Source: Acidovorax sp. NB1
GTDB lineage: Bacteria > Pseudomonadota > Gammaproteobacteria > Burkholderiales > Burkholderiaceae_C
DNA: 64,000 nucleotides
Assembly (NCBI RefSeq): GCF_005405905.1
Contig: NZ_BJHU01000006.1
Coordinates: forward strand, 1-64,000
Reading direction: 5' to 3'
The notes under the pieces are model-generated. The model worked only from the letters and a program-made list of their open reading frames with translations. It was not told the DNA's origin and made no database searches. The translations under genes and the position numbers were made by a program. Shown one piece after another: positions 1-8,755 of this stretch. Each line of letters begins with the position of its first letter. The stretch's first letter is position 1.

Positions 1-65
1 GCGATCTCGCTGAGAGAGAGTTGGTCGCGCAGCCTCATGCGCCTGACCTTGCCAATCATGTCCAT
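1..65 (-). CDS. istA: IS21-family transposase IstA, N-terminal fragment (cut by window edge)
   Basis: From ATG at 65 the minus strand reads 21 codons to the edge, beginning MDMIGKVRRM and continuing with LSLSEIA. This matches the conserved start of IstA, the DDE transposase of IS21 elements, whose N-terminus is a helix-turn-helix that binds the element ends. Only that part lies in the window. Upstream of the ATG are the repeated motifs expected at an IS21 end. Whether the rest of istA and istB is intact cannot be seen. Confidence 0.75.
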   Translation of the reverse strand, partial: MDMIGKVRRMRLRDQLSLSEI

Positions 66-117
66 GGTGATCACCTTGAATCCCTGCTGAAATTCTCAGC
101 AGGTCAGTGGAACACCC

Positions 118-221
118 TGGTCAATATTGGATTGGCACTTTGCGGTTTAGCTGGTCAAGATTGCATCGGCACTAACACCTGGCCAATGGCACTGATGATT
201 GGTAGGTTGAATGGTAGATAC
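118..221 (-). mobile_element. End of IS21-type element with repeated terminal motifs
   Basis: TGGTCAATATTGGATTGGCA (118-137) and TGGTCAAGATTGCATCGGCA (152-171) are two copies of one 20-base motif 34 bases apart, and a looser third copy starts at 180. IS21 family elements carry several such transposase-binding repeats near each end. The outer tip probably lies near 215-221, just before the tRNA terminator, but no partner end or target duplication is visible, so the exact boundary is uncertain. Confidence 0.6.
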
Positions 222-224
222 AAA

Positions 225-253
225 CAAAAAAGCGCCCCGGAGGGCGCATTTTT
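225..253 (-). terminator. Rho-independent terminator after tRNA-Ser
   Basis: GCGCCC and GGGCGC (232-237 and 242-247) form a six-pair stem with a four-base loop. An A-run at 225-231 gives a U-tract on the minus transcript. TTTTT at 249-253 would let it also work on the plus strand. It ends the tRNA-Ser transcript, and the IS21 end begins right behind it. Confidence 0.8.
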
Positions 254-263
254 GCTTACTTAC

Positions 264-356
264 TGGCGGAAACGGAGGGATTCGAACCCTCGATGAGGCT
301 CTACACCCCATACTCCCTTAGCAGGGGAGCACCTTCGGCCACTCGGTCACGTTTCC
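264..356 (-). tRNA. serX: tRNA-Ser (anticodon GCU), CCA encoded
   Basis: Read on the minus strand, the acceptor stem pairs GGAAACG with CGTTTCC. The anticodon loop is CTGCTAA, giving anticodon GCT. A long variable arm follows, as expected for serine, then the T-arm GGTTCGAATCC, and CCA is encoded at 264-266. It decodes AGC/AGU. Its 5' part overlaps on the same strand the end of the ACT-domain reading frame. Confidence 0.95.
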
Positions 357-887
357 AATCCCGCTATTATGCCTCATTTCGGAGGTGGTTCCGGCGGCTT
401 GGGCGGGCTGCGGATCCAGTCCGAAGGCCCTGTACAGGGTGTGCAGGGCCTGTGCCAGCTGCGTTTCGTCGATCAACACGGAGGTGCAGGCCTCGGCAGT
501 GGAGACCATCTGCGCCTGGATGCCATCTTCGCGGAGTGCACCAAACAGCTTGCTGGCCGTGCCCACCTGGCTGTGCGTGCCAGTGCCAGCAATGCTGATT
601 TTGCAAACACCGGTATCGGCCACAACGTCCCGCGCACCCAGTGCGGGAAGCACCTGGACCCTCAGCAGCTCCACGGTGCGCGCGCTATCGTTACGGCGCA
701 CGGTGAAGCTGAGATCGGTCTTGCCGTCCTTGCCCGTGTTCTGGACGACCACGTCCGCCTCGATGTGCGCCCTGGCCATCGTGCCCAGAATATGGCTGGC
801 GAGACCGGGCTGGCTCGGCACACCGAGCACGGAGACCTTGGCCTGGTCGCGGTTGACGGCAAGGCTGGATGCGGCGGCTGGTTCCAT
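318..887 (-). CDS. Stand-alone aspartokinase-type ACT tandem protein (kinase domain absent)
   Basis: The 189-residue product resembles only the C-terminal regulatory half of aspartate kinase LysC. The first ACT repeat begins AKVSVLGVPSQPG and contains VVQNTGKDGKTDLSFTV. The second contains CKISIAGTGTHSQVGTASK and ends near LYRAFGLD. The roughly 250-residue kinase domain is missing: only about 120 bases separate the gene from tilS. GAGGA eight bases before the ATG at 887 suggests real translation. The last 13 codons and the stop lie inside tRNA-Ser on the same strand. It could be a regulatory subunit, like the internally initiated beta subunit of Bacillus LysC, or a decaying lysC remnant. Confidence 0.7.
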   Translation of the reverse strand: MEPAAASSLAVNRDQAKVSVLGVPSQPGLASHILGTMARAHIEADVVVQNTGKDGKTDLSFTVRRNDSARTVELLRVQVLPALGARDVVADTGVCKISIAGTGTHSQVGTASKLFGALREDGIQAQMVSTAEACTSVLIDETQLAQALHTLYRAFGLDPQPAQAAGTTSEMRHNSGIGNVTEWPKVLPC

Positions 888-1008
888 TTCAGTGTTCCTC
901 AAAGTTTCTGGCGGCCTGGGTGTGCAGTTTGCTGCACAGCCGCCCCCATCCCCTGTGGCAGGCTGCTTGTGGCGCACGACTGTGATGCATGCAAAAAGGG
1001 CGGCCCCG

Positions 1009-1959
1009 CTAGGGACTGGACCAATCCAGTCGAAGGCCGGAGCGCACCACAAAACCACGCCCCACCTTGATGTGGATCTGGTGACCCCGTGTGGTGCAGG
1101 CCTGGATTTGGTCAAGCAGTTCACCCAATTGCGCCGCTGCGGGTGTGGTGTGGTGGGCATGCCGCAGCCAGTGGCGCAACACGTTGGCCTGCCGCGCACG
1201 GCTGAGCCCTTGCAGGGCCTTGATCTGCGGAGGGACGCCCACCAGGGCCAGGTCCTGCTGCGCCAGTTCGTCCAGCAATTCGGCAGCCTGGGCGGCGTTG
1301 TCGGCCGAGCGCGCGAAGGTGTCACGAAAGGACGGGAATGCTGCGTCCAGTGCAGGCAGCAGCTGCGCCCGGATGCGGTTGCGCGTGAAGCGTTCATCGG
1401 TGTTGGTGGGGTCTTCCACCCAGGCTTGGCCCTGCGCGCTCAGCCAGCGGCGCACTTCTGCCCCCGCCACCTGGAGCAGTGGCCGGTGCCAGACCAGGCC
1501 CGCCCGCTCCCAGCGTGCAGGCATCGCGGCCAGGCCCGCCACGCCAGCCCCGCGCGACAAGGCCAGCAGCAGGGTTTCGGCCTGGTCATCCGCATGCTGC
1601 GCCAATGCTATTGATTTGATAGCATTATTTTGAATATGGTCGTGCGCAAAGGCCTCAAAAGCTTGGTATCTCGCCTGCCGGGCCGCATCTTCCGGGCTCT
1701 GGCCCGGGGCGTGGCGGGCGTCGAGCCGATGCACCACCAGCGGCACATCCAGCCGCTGGCAGAGCGCGATGCAATGCTGCTCAAAACCATCGGCCGCCGC
1801 CTGCAGGCCATGGTGCACATGGATGGCCCGCACCTGGCCGGGCCAGCGCCGGGCACAGGCCAGCAGCAGCGCGGTGGAGTCCGCGCCCCCGCTCAGCCCC
1901 ACTGCCAGCGGGAGCACAGGCGCGAAGGATTGGATGGCCGCCTCGAAGGACTGGGTCAT
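1009..1959 (-). CDS. tilS: tRNA(Ile)-lysidine synthetase
   Basis: TilS modifies C34 of the CAU-anticodon tRNA-Ile to lysidine using ATP, allowing AUA decoding. The 316-residue product has the PP-loop SGGADS at 23-28, HVHHG near 46-50, QHADDQAETLLL near 120-131, and VEDPTNTDERFTRNRIR in the tRNA-binding part. The ATG at 1959 has GGAAG upstream and is preferred over a GTG at 1995. Residues 111-118 (NAIKSIAL), just before the QHADDQ motif, are encoded by a palindromic repeat that looks inserted in frame. It is short for the family, as in relatives lacking a full C-terminal domain. Confidence 0.92.
   Translation of the reverse strand: MTQSFEAAIQSFAPVLPLAVGLSGGADSTALLLACARRWPGQVRAIHVHHGLQAAADGFEQHCIALCQRLDVPLVVHRLDARHAPGQSPEDAARQARYQAFEAFAHDHIQNNAIKSIALAQHADDQAETLLLALSRGAGVAGLAAMPARWERAGLVWHRPLLQVAGAEVRRWLSAQGQAWVEDPTNTDERFTRNRIRAQLLPALDAAFPSFRDTFARSADNAAQAAELLDELAQQDLALVGVPPQIKALQGLSRARQANVLRHWLRHAHHTTPAAAQLGELLDQIQACTTRGHQIHIKVGRGFVVRSGLRLDWSSP
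1604..1626. repeat. Palindromic repeat inside tilS coding sequence
   Basis: AATGCTAT and ATAGCATT form a perfect eight-base inverted repeat around a seven-base loop. The GCTA...TAGC core is the same one that starts the intergenic repeats elsewhere in this window. Within tilS it is read in frame as NAIKSIAL. Confidence 0.7.
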
Positions 1960-2100
1960 GCCAGCGGCTTCCGCAATGGGCAAAGGCCTGGGCACGGGCC
2001 GGAGGCAGGATCAACAAGGCGGACGAGGCGGCAGGGCATGGGCGCCGATTATCGCGGGCGGCACTGGCCTCATCAGCTACCGCCCACACGCACGCGAGCC

Positions 2101-3951
2101 TCAACCGGCGGGCGCAGACAGGCGTGGTGCAGAGTGCGACGCATCGGTGGACAGGCGGAAGGTGCCCACCACTTCAGACAGCCGCACCGACTGGTCTTTG
2201 AGGCTCTGCGCGGCTGCAGCGCTTTCTTCGACCAGCGCGGCATTTTGCTGGGTCATCTGGTCGAGTTGCGCCACGGCCTGGCCGACTTCGTTGATGCTGG
2301 TGCTCTGCTCGTTGGTGGACGCAGTGATCTCGGCCATGATGTCCGTGACACGCTGCACCGAGGTGACGATGTCGTTCATGGTGGTGCCCGCGTCGTGCAC
2401 CAGGCGCGAGCCGTTCTCAACCTGCTCCACTGAGGTGTTGATCAGCGTCTTGATCTCGCGCGCGGCCTCAGCGCTACGCTGGGCCAGACTGCGCACCTCG
2501 CCCGCCACCACGGCAAAACCCCGGCCCTGCTCACCTGCGCGCGCCGCCTCCACGGCCGCATTCAGCGCCAGGATGTTGGTCTGGAAGGCGATGCCGTCGA
2601 TGACGCCGATGATGTCGTTGATCTTGCGTGATGCGGCATTGATCTGGTCCATGGTGGTGACCACATTGCCCACCACCTGGCCACCATGCCGCGCCACATT
2701 CGACGCCTGGGCCACCAGCTGGTTGGCTTGGCGGGCGGAGTCGGCGTTGTGGCGCACGGTTTCGGTGAGCTGCTGCATGGAGGCCGATGTCTCCTGCAGA
2801 CTCGATGCCGTGAGCTCGGTGCGCCCGCTCAGGTCATGGTTGCCGGTGGCGATCTCTTCAGCCGCCACGCGCACCGAGCTGCTGGCATCGCGGATCTGCG
2901 CCAGCACTCCCGAGAGCTTGCCCGCAAAGCTGTTGAAACTGGCGGCGATCTGGGCCAGTTCGTCCTCGCCCTGCGCATCAATCCGGCGCGAAAGATCACC
3001 ATCGCCCGCGCCGATCTCGTGCATGGCGTCGCGCACCTGGGTGAGGCGGCGCAGCCGCTGCGACAGGATGCCGGCGAGCACCACCAGCGCCACCAGCAGC
3101 ACCACAATGCCTGCGCCCAACGACACCTGCAGCATGGTGCTGATGGCCTGCAGCGCCTCGCCCCGGTCGAGCGCAATGGCCAGCAGCCAGGGTGTGCCGG
3201 TGACTGGTGCCACCGTGAGCAGCATGGCGCGGCCCTGCAGATCCATCGCGTTGAGGTCGGCACGTTTGGCCATGTCGGCCAGTGCAGCGGCGGTGAGTGC
3301 AGGGGCCACGTCGGTGGCGGGCTTCAGGGCCAGCTTGACCTCGGGGTGGGCAATGATGTTGCCGTCGCCACCCACCAGAAAGGCATAGCTCGATGGTGTG
3401 GGCTTGATAGAGGCCACATTGGCCACCACCGCCGCCAGCGAAACATCGCCCGCCATCACGGCCTTGACGGTGCCGCCTTCGCGCGCCGCCTTGGCAAAGG
3501 TCACCACCAGCCCCGCGCCCCCGGCGTCGGCATAAGGCGCCGTCAGCACCGAGGCATCGGCCCCGGCCGCCTGCTTGTACCAAGGGCGTGCGGTGGGGTC
3601 GTAGTCGGGCGGCAGGTTCTGCTTTTCGGAGAACACCGTGCGCTTGTCGGCATAGCCGAAATAAGTGGTGTGGAAGTTGCCCGCCTTGGCCAGCATATTG
3701 AGCGGCTTGGCGGCGTCGGCATCGTCAAGCGCAGCCGCCGCAGACTCAACGACCTGGGCCTTGCTGCGCGCCCAGTCGCGCAAGGCCTCAATGTGGCTGT
3801 GGGCCAGGGCCTGCGACTGCGCCGTGAGGGAGGCGTAGGCCTGGGATCGTGCGGTGAGGTAGTTGGCCACGGTCAGGGCAATCAGCCCGGCCACCAGGCA
3901 ACCCACCGATACCAGAAGGATCTGGCCCTTGAGAGTCTTCAGAAGCGACAT
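2101..3951 (-). CDS. Methyl-accepting chemotaxis protein with Cache sensor
   Basis: A 616-residue inner-membrane chemoreceptor. An N-terminal membrane helix (about 12-32) is followed by a periplasmic Cache-type sensor to about 275, a second membrane helix ([14 protein letters not shown]), a HAMP domain, and the cytoplasmic signalling coiled coil. The CheA/CheW-binding hairpin holds [20 protein letters not shown] methylation-type segment lies near [17 protein letters not shown]. No C-terminal NWETF-type CheR tether is visible. The ATG at 3951 has AAGGGG upstream. It is a single-gene unit; its ligand cannot be read from sequence. Confidence 0.93.
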   Translation of the reverse strand: MSLLKTLKGQILLVSVGCLVAGLIALTVANYLTARSQAYASLTAQSQALAHSHIEALRDWARSKAQVVESAAAALDDADAAKPLNMLAKAGNFHTTYFGYADKRTVFSEKQNLPPDYDPTARPWYKQAAGADASVLTAPYADAGGAGLVVTFAKAAREGGTVKAVMAGDVSLAAVVANVASIKPTPSSYAFLVGGDGNIIAHPEVKLALKPATDVAPALTAAALADMAKRADLNAMDLQGRAMLLTVAPVTGTPWLLAIALDRGEALQAISTMLQVSLGAGIVVLLVALVVLAGILSQRLRRLTQVRDAMHEIGAGDGDLSRRIDAQGEDELAQIAASFNSFAGKLSGVLAQIRDASSSVRVAAEEIATGNHDLSGRTELTASSLQETSASMQQLTETVRHNADSARQANQLVAQASNVARHGGQVVGNVVTTMDQINAASRKINDIIGVIDGIAFQTNILALNAAVEAARAGEQGRGFAVVAGEVRSLAQRSAEAAREIKTLINTSVEQVENGSRLVHDAGTTMNDIVTSVQRVTDIMAEITASTNEQSTSINEVGQAVAQLDQMTQQNAALVEESAAAAQSLKDQSVRLSEVVGTFRLSTDASHSAPRLSAPAG

Positions 3952-4099
3952 TGAGCACCCCTTGGTCCACCCGCACGGGCGGCGTCGAACCATGTTACAT
4001 CCGGTATCACGGTGCGCGCCAGTGGGGGTTACCGCGAAGAGGTGAGCTGTTCGCTCTTGAAACGCCTGTGAAACGCGTGCAAAAGCCCCGGATCAGTCC

Positions 4100-4131
4100 A
4101 CAAAAACAACAACGGCCCCGAAGGGCCGTTG
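4100..4131 (-). terminator. Rho-independent terminator downstream of accA
   Basis: CAACGGCC and GGCCGTTG pair around a short CCGAAG loop at 4110-4131. Reading minus, the stem is followed by TTGTTTTTG. It lies 50 bases past the accA stop. Confidence 0.75.
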
Positions 4132-4183
4132 TGCAGTGCAGCAGTGCAGTGTCTTGAGCAGGGTCAAAACGCCCTGTGCCATC

Positions 4184-5161
4184 TCAGCGGCTGTCGGCCT
4201 TGGTGTCGCCGAAGCGGCCGTAGCTTTGCAGGCGTTCGTAGCGGCGGTCCAGCAGGTCTTTGGTCTTGAGGTCAGCCACCTGACGGAAGGCGTCGCCCAG
4301 CGCGCGCTTGAGGAAGGCGGCCATCTGCTTGTGGTCACGGTGGGCGCCGCCCACAGGCTCGCTCACGATCTTGTCCACCAAGCCCAGGGCCTTCAGGCGG
4401 TGGGCAGTGATGCCCAGCGCGTCGGCGGCCTCCTGGGCCTTGTCGCTGGTCTTCCAGAGGATGGACGCGCAGCCTTCGGGGCTGATCACGGAGTAGATGG
4501 CGTACTGCAGCATCACGACCTGGTCGGCCACGCTGATGGCCAGCGCGCCACCCGAGCCGCCTTCGCCAATGATGGTGGTGATGATGGGCACTTCGAGCTG
4601 CGCCATCTCGAAAATGTTGCGGCCGATAGCCTCCGACTGGCCGCGCTCCTCAGCATCGATACCAGGATAGGCGCCGGGCGTGTCCACAAACGTGAACACA
4701 GGCAGCTTGAACTTCTCGGCCGTCTTCATGAGGCGCAGGGCCTTGCGGTAGCCCTCGGGCTTGCTCATGCCGAAGTTGCGCATGGCGCGCTCCTTCGTGT
4801 CACGGCCCTTCTGGTGGCCGATGACCATGCAGGCATGGCCATTGAAGCGCGCCAGGCCGCCCACGATGGACTGGTCGTCTGCATAGTGGCGGTCGCCATG
4901 CAGCTCCACGAAGTCGGTGAAGATGTCGCGCACGTAGTCGAGCGTGTAGGGGCGCTCGGGGTGGCGGGCAATCTTGGTGATCTGCCAAGGACTCAGCTCG
5001 CTGTAGATGTCCTTGGTGAGCTGCTGGCTCTTCTTGCTGAGCTGATCGATCTCTTCCGAGATATCGACGGCGCTCTCGGTCTGCACGTAGCGCAGTTCTT
5101 CAATTTTGGATTCCAGCTCTGCGATGGGCTGCTCGAAATCCAGAAAGGTCTTTTTCGCCAA
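4184..5161 (-). CDS. accA: Acetyl-CoA carboxylase carboxyltransferase subunit alpha
   Basis: AccA pairs with AccD to transfer the carboxyl group from biotin to acetyl-CoA in the first step of fatty-acid synthesis. The 325-residue product begins [13 protein letters not shown]. It contains [33 protein letters not shown] and the crotonase-fold signature [11 protein letters not shown]. The start is taken as TTG at 5161 because AAGGAG sits eight bases upstream and the family N-terminus starts exactly there. An in-frame ATG at 5215 would add 18 unrelated residues. It has its own terminator. Confidence 0.95.
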   Translation of the reverse strand: MAKKTFLDFEQPIAELESKIEELRYVQTESAVDISEEIDQLSKKSQQLTKDIYSELSPWQITKIARHPERPYTLDYVRDIFTDFVELHGDRHYADDQSIVGGLARFNGHACMVIGHQKGRDTKERAMRNFGMSKPEGYRKALRLMKTAEKFKLPVFTFVDTPGAYPGIDAEERGQSEAIGRNIFEMAQLEVPIITTIIGEGGSGGALAISVADQVVMLQYAIYSVISPEGCASILWKTSDKAQEAADALGITAHRLKALGLVDKIVSEPVGGAHRDHKQMAAFLKRALGDAFRQVADLKTKDLLDRRYERLQSYGRFGDTKADSR

Positions 5162-5260
5162 CGTTGTTCTCCTTGGGGCTCGCGCCGGGCGGCTGCCACG
5201 ATGAATGGCACGCACTGTAACCGACGGTTAACGATTTTTTGTCAAACGCGTCAGAGGGCG

Positions 5261-5935
5261 TCAGTAAGCAACCGGCTGCGGGTCGAGCGACCGCCAAATA
5301 TACCAAGTCGCCACACTGCACCAGGGCTTCCAGGCCTCAGCCACTTCGCGGGCATCGCTGCGGCTGACCGGGTCACCCGAGAAGTAATTCTGGCTGATGC
5401 CGGTGATCAACCCCGGATCGTCCAGGGGCAATACATTGGGCCGCATCAAATAGAAGATCAAAAACATCTCGGCCGTCCAGCGGCCAATGCCACGAATAGC
5501 CACCAGCTCGGCAATGATGGCCTCGTCGTCCATCGCCGCCCAGTCCTTCACGTGGAGCTTGCCGCTCTCGAAGTGCATGGCCAGGTCCACCAGGTAGTCC
5601 ACCTTGCGGGCGGACAGGCCTGCGGCACGCATGTCGTCGATCTTGAGCTTGAGCACGCTGGCGGGCTTCATGCCACGCGGCAGCAGCGCCACCAGACGCT
5701 CCCACACGGCCTGGGCAGCCGTCACCGACACCTGCTGGCCCACGATGGAGCGCGCCAGAGTGATGAACGGGTCGCCCTTGGTCCGCAGCGCAGCGTCGCC
5801 AAACTGTGGGATCAGGCGCTTCATCACCCGGTCTTTTTTCACCAGGTGCTTGCAGGCCTCGGCCCAGTAGTCGGGCGTGGCCAGCACCAGCGGCGGCGCC
5901 ACAGCGTCGCCCGCTATCTTTTTAGAAGCTGCCAC
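5261..5935 (-). CDS. DNA-3-methyladenine glycosylase II, AlkA type
   Basis: A 224-residue HhH-GPD base-excision glycosylase that removes alkylated purines. The segment SIVGQQVSVTAA opens the fold. The helix-hairpin-helix is IRGIGRWTAEMFLIF, and the catalytic aspartate lies in VLPLDDPGL. It lacks the extra N-terminal domain of E. coli AlkA, as in the shorter bacterial and yeast MAG-like forms. It lies 47 bases downstream of cysS on the same strand and may share its transcript. Confidence 0.9.
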   Translation of the reverse strand: MAASKKIAGDAVAPPLVLATPDYWAEACKHLVKKDRVMKRLIPQFGDAALRTKGDPFITLARSIVGQQVSVTAAQAVWERLVALLPRGMKPASVLKLKIDDMRAAGLSARKVDYLVDLAMHFESGKLHVKDWAAMDDEAIIAELVAIRGIGRWTAEMFLIFYLMRPNVLPLDDPGLITGISQNYFSGDPVSRSDAREVAEAWKPWCSVATWYIWRSLDPQPVAY

Positions 5936-5982
5936 GGCTTACCCCATGCGCCGAAGCGGCATTTTTTGCATCAAACAATGGC

Positions 5983-7392
5983 TCACTGGGCGGCTTCCCA
6001 TGTCGTGCCTGCTGCCGAGTCCTTGAGCACGATGCCTTGCGCCAGCAGTGCTTGGCGGATGCGGTCGGCCTCGGCAAAGTTCTTGGCGGCCTTGGCGGCA
6101 GCGCGGGCGGCAATCTGCGCCTGGATGTCGGCTTCGTTCACGCCAGCGCCAGCTTGCAGGAAAGCCTTGGGGTCGCCTTGCAGAACCCCCAGGCAACCGC
6201 CCAGGGCCTTGAGCAGCCCTGCCAGCTCAGCCGAGCGGGTCTTGTTGACCTCACCCGCCAGCTCGAACAGCACAGCCACGGCCTCGGGCGTGCCAAAGTC
6301 CTCGTCCATGGCGGCCTTGAAGCGGGCGGCGTAGTGATTGCTCCAGTCGATGGCCGCCACTTCGGCGGGGGCAACCAGGCTCAGCGCCGTGTACAGGCGC
6401 TTCAAGGCCTGGCGCGCGTCGTCCAGGTGGGCATCGCTGTAGTTCAGGGCACTGCGGTAGTGGGCGCGCACCATGAAGAAACGCAGCGTCTCTGCGTCGT
6501 AACTCTTGAGCACGTCGCGGATGGTGAAGAAGTTGCCCAGGCTCTTGGACATCTTCTCGTTGTCCACGCGCACGAAGCCGTTGTGCACCCAGAACTTTGC
6601 CAGGGGCTTGCCGGTGGCGCCTTCGCTCTGGGCGATCTCGTTTTCGTGGTGGGGGAACTGCAGGTCCGCACCGCCGCCGTGGATATCAAAGGTCTCGCCC
6701 AGCGTCGCACCGCACATGGCCGAGCACTCGATGTGCCAGCCGGGGCGGCCCGAGCCGAAAGCGCTGTCCCACTTGGCCTCGGGCGGCTCCTCGGGCTTGG
6801 AGGCTTTCCACAGCACGAAGTCGAGCGGGTCTTCCTTGCCATCGAGCACGGCCACGCCACCCTGCGGGCGCGAGCCCTGCAGTTCGCGCGTGCCGGCGCG
6901 CAGCTCGTCCAGCGACTTGCCCGAGAGCTTGCCGTAGCCATCGAACTTGCGCACCGAGTAGTTCACGTCGCCGTTGCCCGCGCGGTAGGCAAGGCCCTTG
7001 CCTTCCAGCTGGCCGATGAGCGAGAGCATCTGGGGCACGTATTCGGTCGCGCGCGGTTCCACGGTGGGTGGCTCGATGCCCAGCAGGCCGATGTCCTGGT
7101 GCATCGCGGCAATCATCTCGTCAGTGAGCTGGCGGATGGTGATACCCCGCTCCAGCGCGCGTTTGATGATCTTGTCGTCGATGTCAGTGATGTTGCGCAC
7201 ATAGGTGACGCGGTAACCGCTGCTTTTGAGCCAGCGCTGCACCACATCAAACGCCATCATCATGCGGGCGTGGCCGATGTGGCACAGGTCATAGATGGTC
7301 ATGCCGCACACATACATGCGCACATGGCCAGGTTCGAGCGGGGAAAAGTCCTCCAATGCACGCGACAGCGTGTTGTAGATGCGCAAACTCAT
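5983..7392 (-). CDS. cysS: Cysteinyl-tRNA synthetase
   Basis: A 469-residue class Ia synthetase that charges tRNA-Cys. [10 protein letters not shown] carries the first zinc cysteine, HIGHAR is the HIGH motif, and WHIECSAMC with [12 protein letters not shown] supplies the other zinc ligands. KMSKSLGNF is the KMSKS loop. The C-terminal anticodon-binding region is present and the length is normal. The divergent TPR gene starts 227 bases away. Confidence 0.97.
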   Translation of the reverse strand: MSLRIYNTLSRALEDFSPLEPGHVRMYVCGMTIYDLCHIGHARMMMAFDVVQRWLKSSGYRVTYVRNITDIDDKIIKRALERGITIRQLTDEMIAAMHQDIGLLGIEPPTVEPRATEYVPQMLSLIGQLEGKGLAYRAGNGDVNYSVRKFDGYGKLSGKSLDELRAGTRELQGSRPQGGVAVLDGKEDPLDFVLWKASKPEEPPEAKWDSAFGSGRPGWHIECSAMCGATLGETFDIHGGGADLQFPHHENEIAQSEGATGKPLAKFWVHNGFVRVDNEKMSKSLGNFFTIRDVLKSYDAETLRFFMVRAHYRSALNYSDAHLDDARQALKRLYTALSLVAPAEVAAIDWSNHYAARFKAAMDEDFGTPEAVAVLFELAGEVNKTRSAELAGLLKALGGCLGVLQGDPKAFLQAGAGVNEADIQAQIAARAAAKAAKNFAEADRIRQALLAQGIVLKDSAAGTTWEAAQ

Positions 7393-7618
7393 GGGATTTC
7401 AGTCACGGGGAAGAGGTGGTTGGGTGAAGAGATTCACCCGGCAGCAAAGGGTCTGGAACAGGTTTTCAGAGCCCTTAGCGGGGGTTGGCCCGGCAAGGGG
7501 CCTCCAGTGAAATCACCCGCGGCAACAGCGTTCCGTCATGACAACCCCCTCAGCTACAATCCGCCGCAGTATAAGCCCCCCGCCCCGGCGGGCCGCTGCC
7601 CAACACCCCGGAATCCCC

Positions 7619-8689
7619 ATGAAGCCAGTCCTCCGCACCCTTCCACAACTCCTGCGCCTGGTGGCGCTGACCGCGCTGCTGGGCGCTGGCGTGGCCCATG
7701 CCGAGGACTACTCCGACATCACACAGTTGCTGAAAACCGGCAAGGCCGCCGAAGCCCTGGTCAAGGCCGATCAGCGTCTGGCCGCCACCCCGCGCGACCC
7801 CCAATTGCGCTTCCTGCGTGGCGTGGCGCAGGCCGACAGCGGCAAGCAGGGCGAGGCCATCACCACCTTCACCAAGCTGACGGAAGAGTACCCCGAGCTG
7901 CCCGAACCCTACAACAACCTGGCCGTGCTCTACGCCAACCAGAACCAGCTGGACAAGGCCCGCACAGCGCTGGAAATGGCGATCCGCACCAACCCCAGCT
8001 ACGCCACCGCGCACGAAAACCTGGGCGACATCTACGCCAAGCTGGCCAGCCAGGCCTACAACAAGGCCTTGCAGCTCGATGCCACCAGCGCCAACTCGGT
8101 CAAACCCAAACTGGCCCTGATCCGCGAGTTGTTCTCTGCCGATGCGGCCAGCAAGTCCGGCCGCCCTGCGGCGGCAGCCCCTACCCCCGCCGTGGTGACC
8201 ACCCAGCGCCCCGCACCGGCCGCAGCGCCTGCAGCACCCGCCCCCGCAGTGGCTGCCGCGCCTGCGCCAGCACCAGCCGCCGCGCCGGCTGCTGCGGCAC
8301 CGGCCCCCACGCCCGCACCGGCCCCAGCCCCTGCCGCCGCCAGCGACGCATCCACCCAGGCCGTCACGGCCGCCGTGCAGGCCTGGGCCGCCGCCTGGGC
8401 CGCCAAGGACATGAAGAGCTACCTGGGTGCCTACGACAAGTCCTTTGACCCACCAGGCAACCAGAACCGCTCTGCCTGGGAAAAAGAGCGTGAAGCGCGC
8501 ATCGTGGGCAAGTCCAAGATCAGCGTGAAGCTGTCCGACATCGCCGTGTCGGTCCAGGGCGACAAGGCGACGGCCCGCTTTCGCCAGGCCTACAGTGCCG
8601 ATGCACTCAACGTGACCAGCCGCAAGACCCTGGATCTGGTGAACAGCAACGGCCGCTGGACCATCGTTCGCGAATCCACAGGCGGTTGA
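7619..8689 (+). CDS. Periplasmic TPR protein with NTF2-like C-terminal domain
   Basis: The 356-residue product has a signal peptide (about 1-26, ending GVAHAED). Three TPR-like helical repeats follow (about 30-165; motif LPEPYNNLAVLYANQNQLDKA), then a long alanine/proline linker (about 185-240). The C-terminal NTF2/SnoaL-like domain spans about 245-356 (AVQAWAAAWAAKDMKSYLGAY). The same kind of C-terminal domain ends the next gene, an L,D-transpeptidase, so the pair probably acts together in the envelope. A terminator follows the stop, so the two may be transcribed separately. The TPRs suggest a protein-binding role; no enzyme motif is seen. Confidence 0.8.
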   Translation: MKPVLRTLPQLLRLVALTALLGAGVAHAEDYSDITQLLKTGKAAEALVKADQRLAATPRDPQLRFLRGVAQADSGKQGEAITTFTKLTEEYPELPEPYNNLAVLYANQNQLDKARTALEMAIRTNPSYATAHENLGDIYAKLASQAYNKALQLDATSANSVKPKLALIRELFSADAASKSGRPAAAAPTPAVVTTQRPAPAAAPAAPAPAVAAAPAPAPAAAPAAAAPAPTPAPAPAPAAASDASTQAVTAAVQAWAAAWAAKDMKSYLGAYDKSFDPPGNQNRSAWEKEREARIVGKSKISVKLSDIAVSVQGDKATARFRQAYSADALNVTSRKTLDLVNSNGRWTIVRESTGG

Positions 8690-8708
8690 CCGTGAACCCC
8701 GACGCGGC

Positions 8709-8738
8709 GCCTGCGCCTCTTGCGCGGGCTTTTTTTTT
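8709..8738 (+). terminator. Rho-independent terminator after TPR gene
   Basis: GCCTGCGC pairs with GCGCGGGC over a CTCTT loop (eight pairs, one G-U), followed by nine T. It ends 18 bases before the chosen start of the L,D-transpeptidase gene, so that gene either depends on read-through or has a promoter inside this region. Confidence 0.85.
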
Positions 8739-8755
8739 GCCCTGACCCGATCCTG

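Noticed and set aside
922..937. Hairpin GTGCAG-TTTG-CTGCAC between tilS and the ACT gene
   Set aside because: Only six pairs and no U-tract, so not a convincing terminator.
5162..5215. Upstream ATG start for accA
   Set aside because: The extra 18 residues do not resemble AccA, and the ribosome site AAGGAG fits the TTG at 5161.
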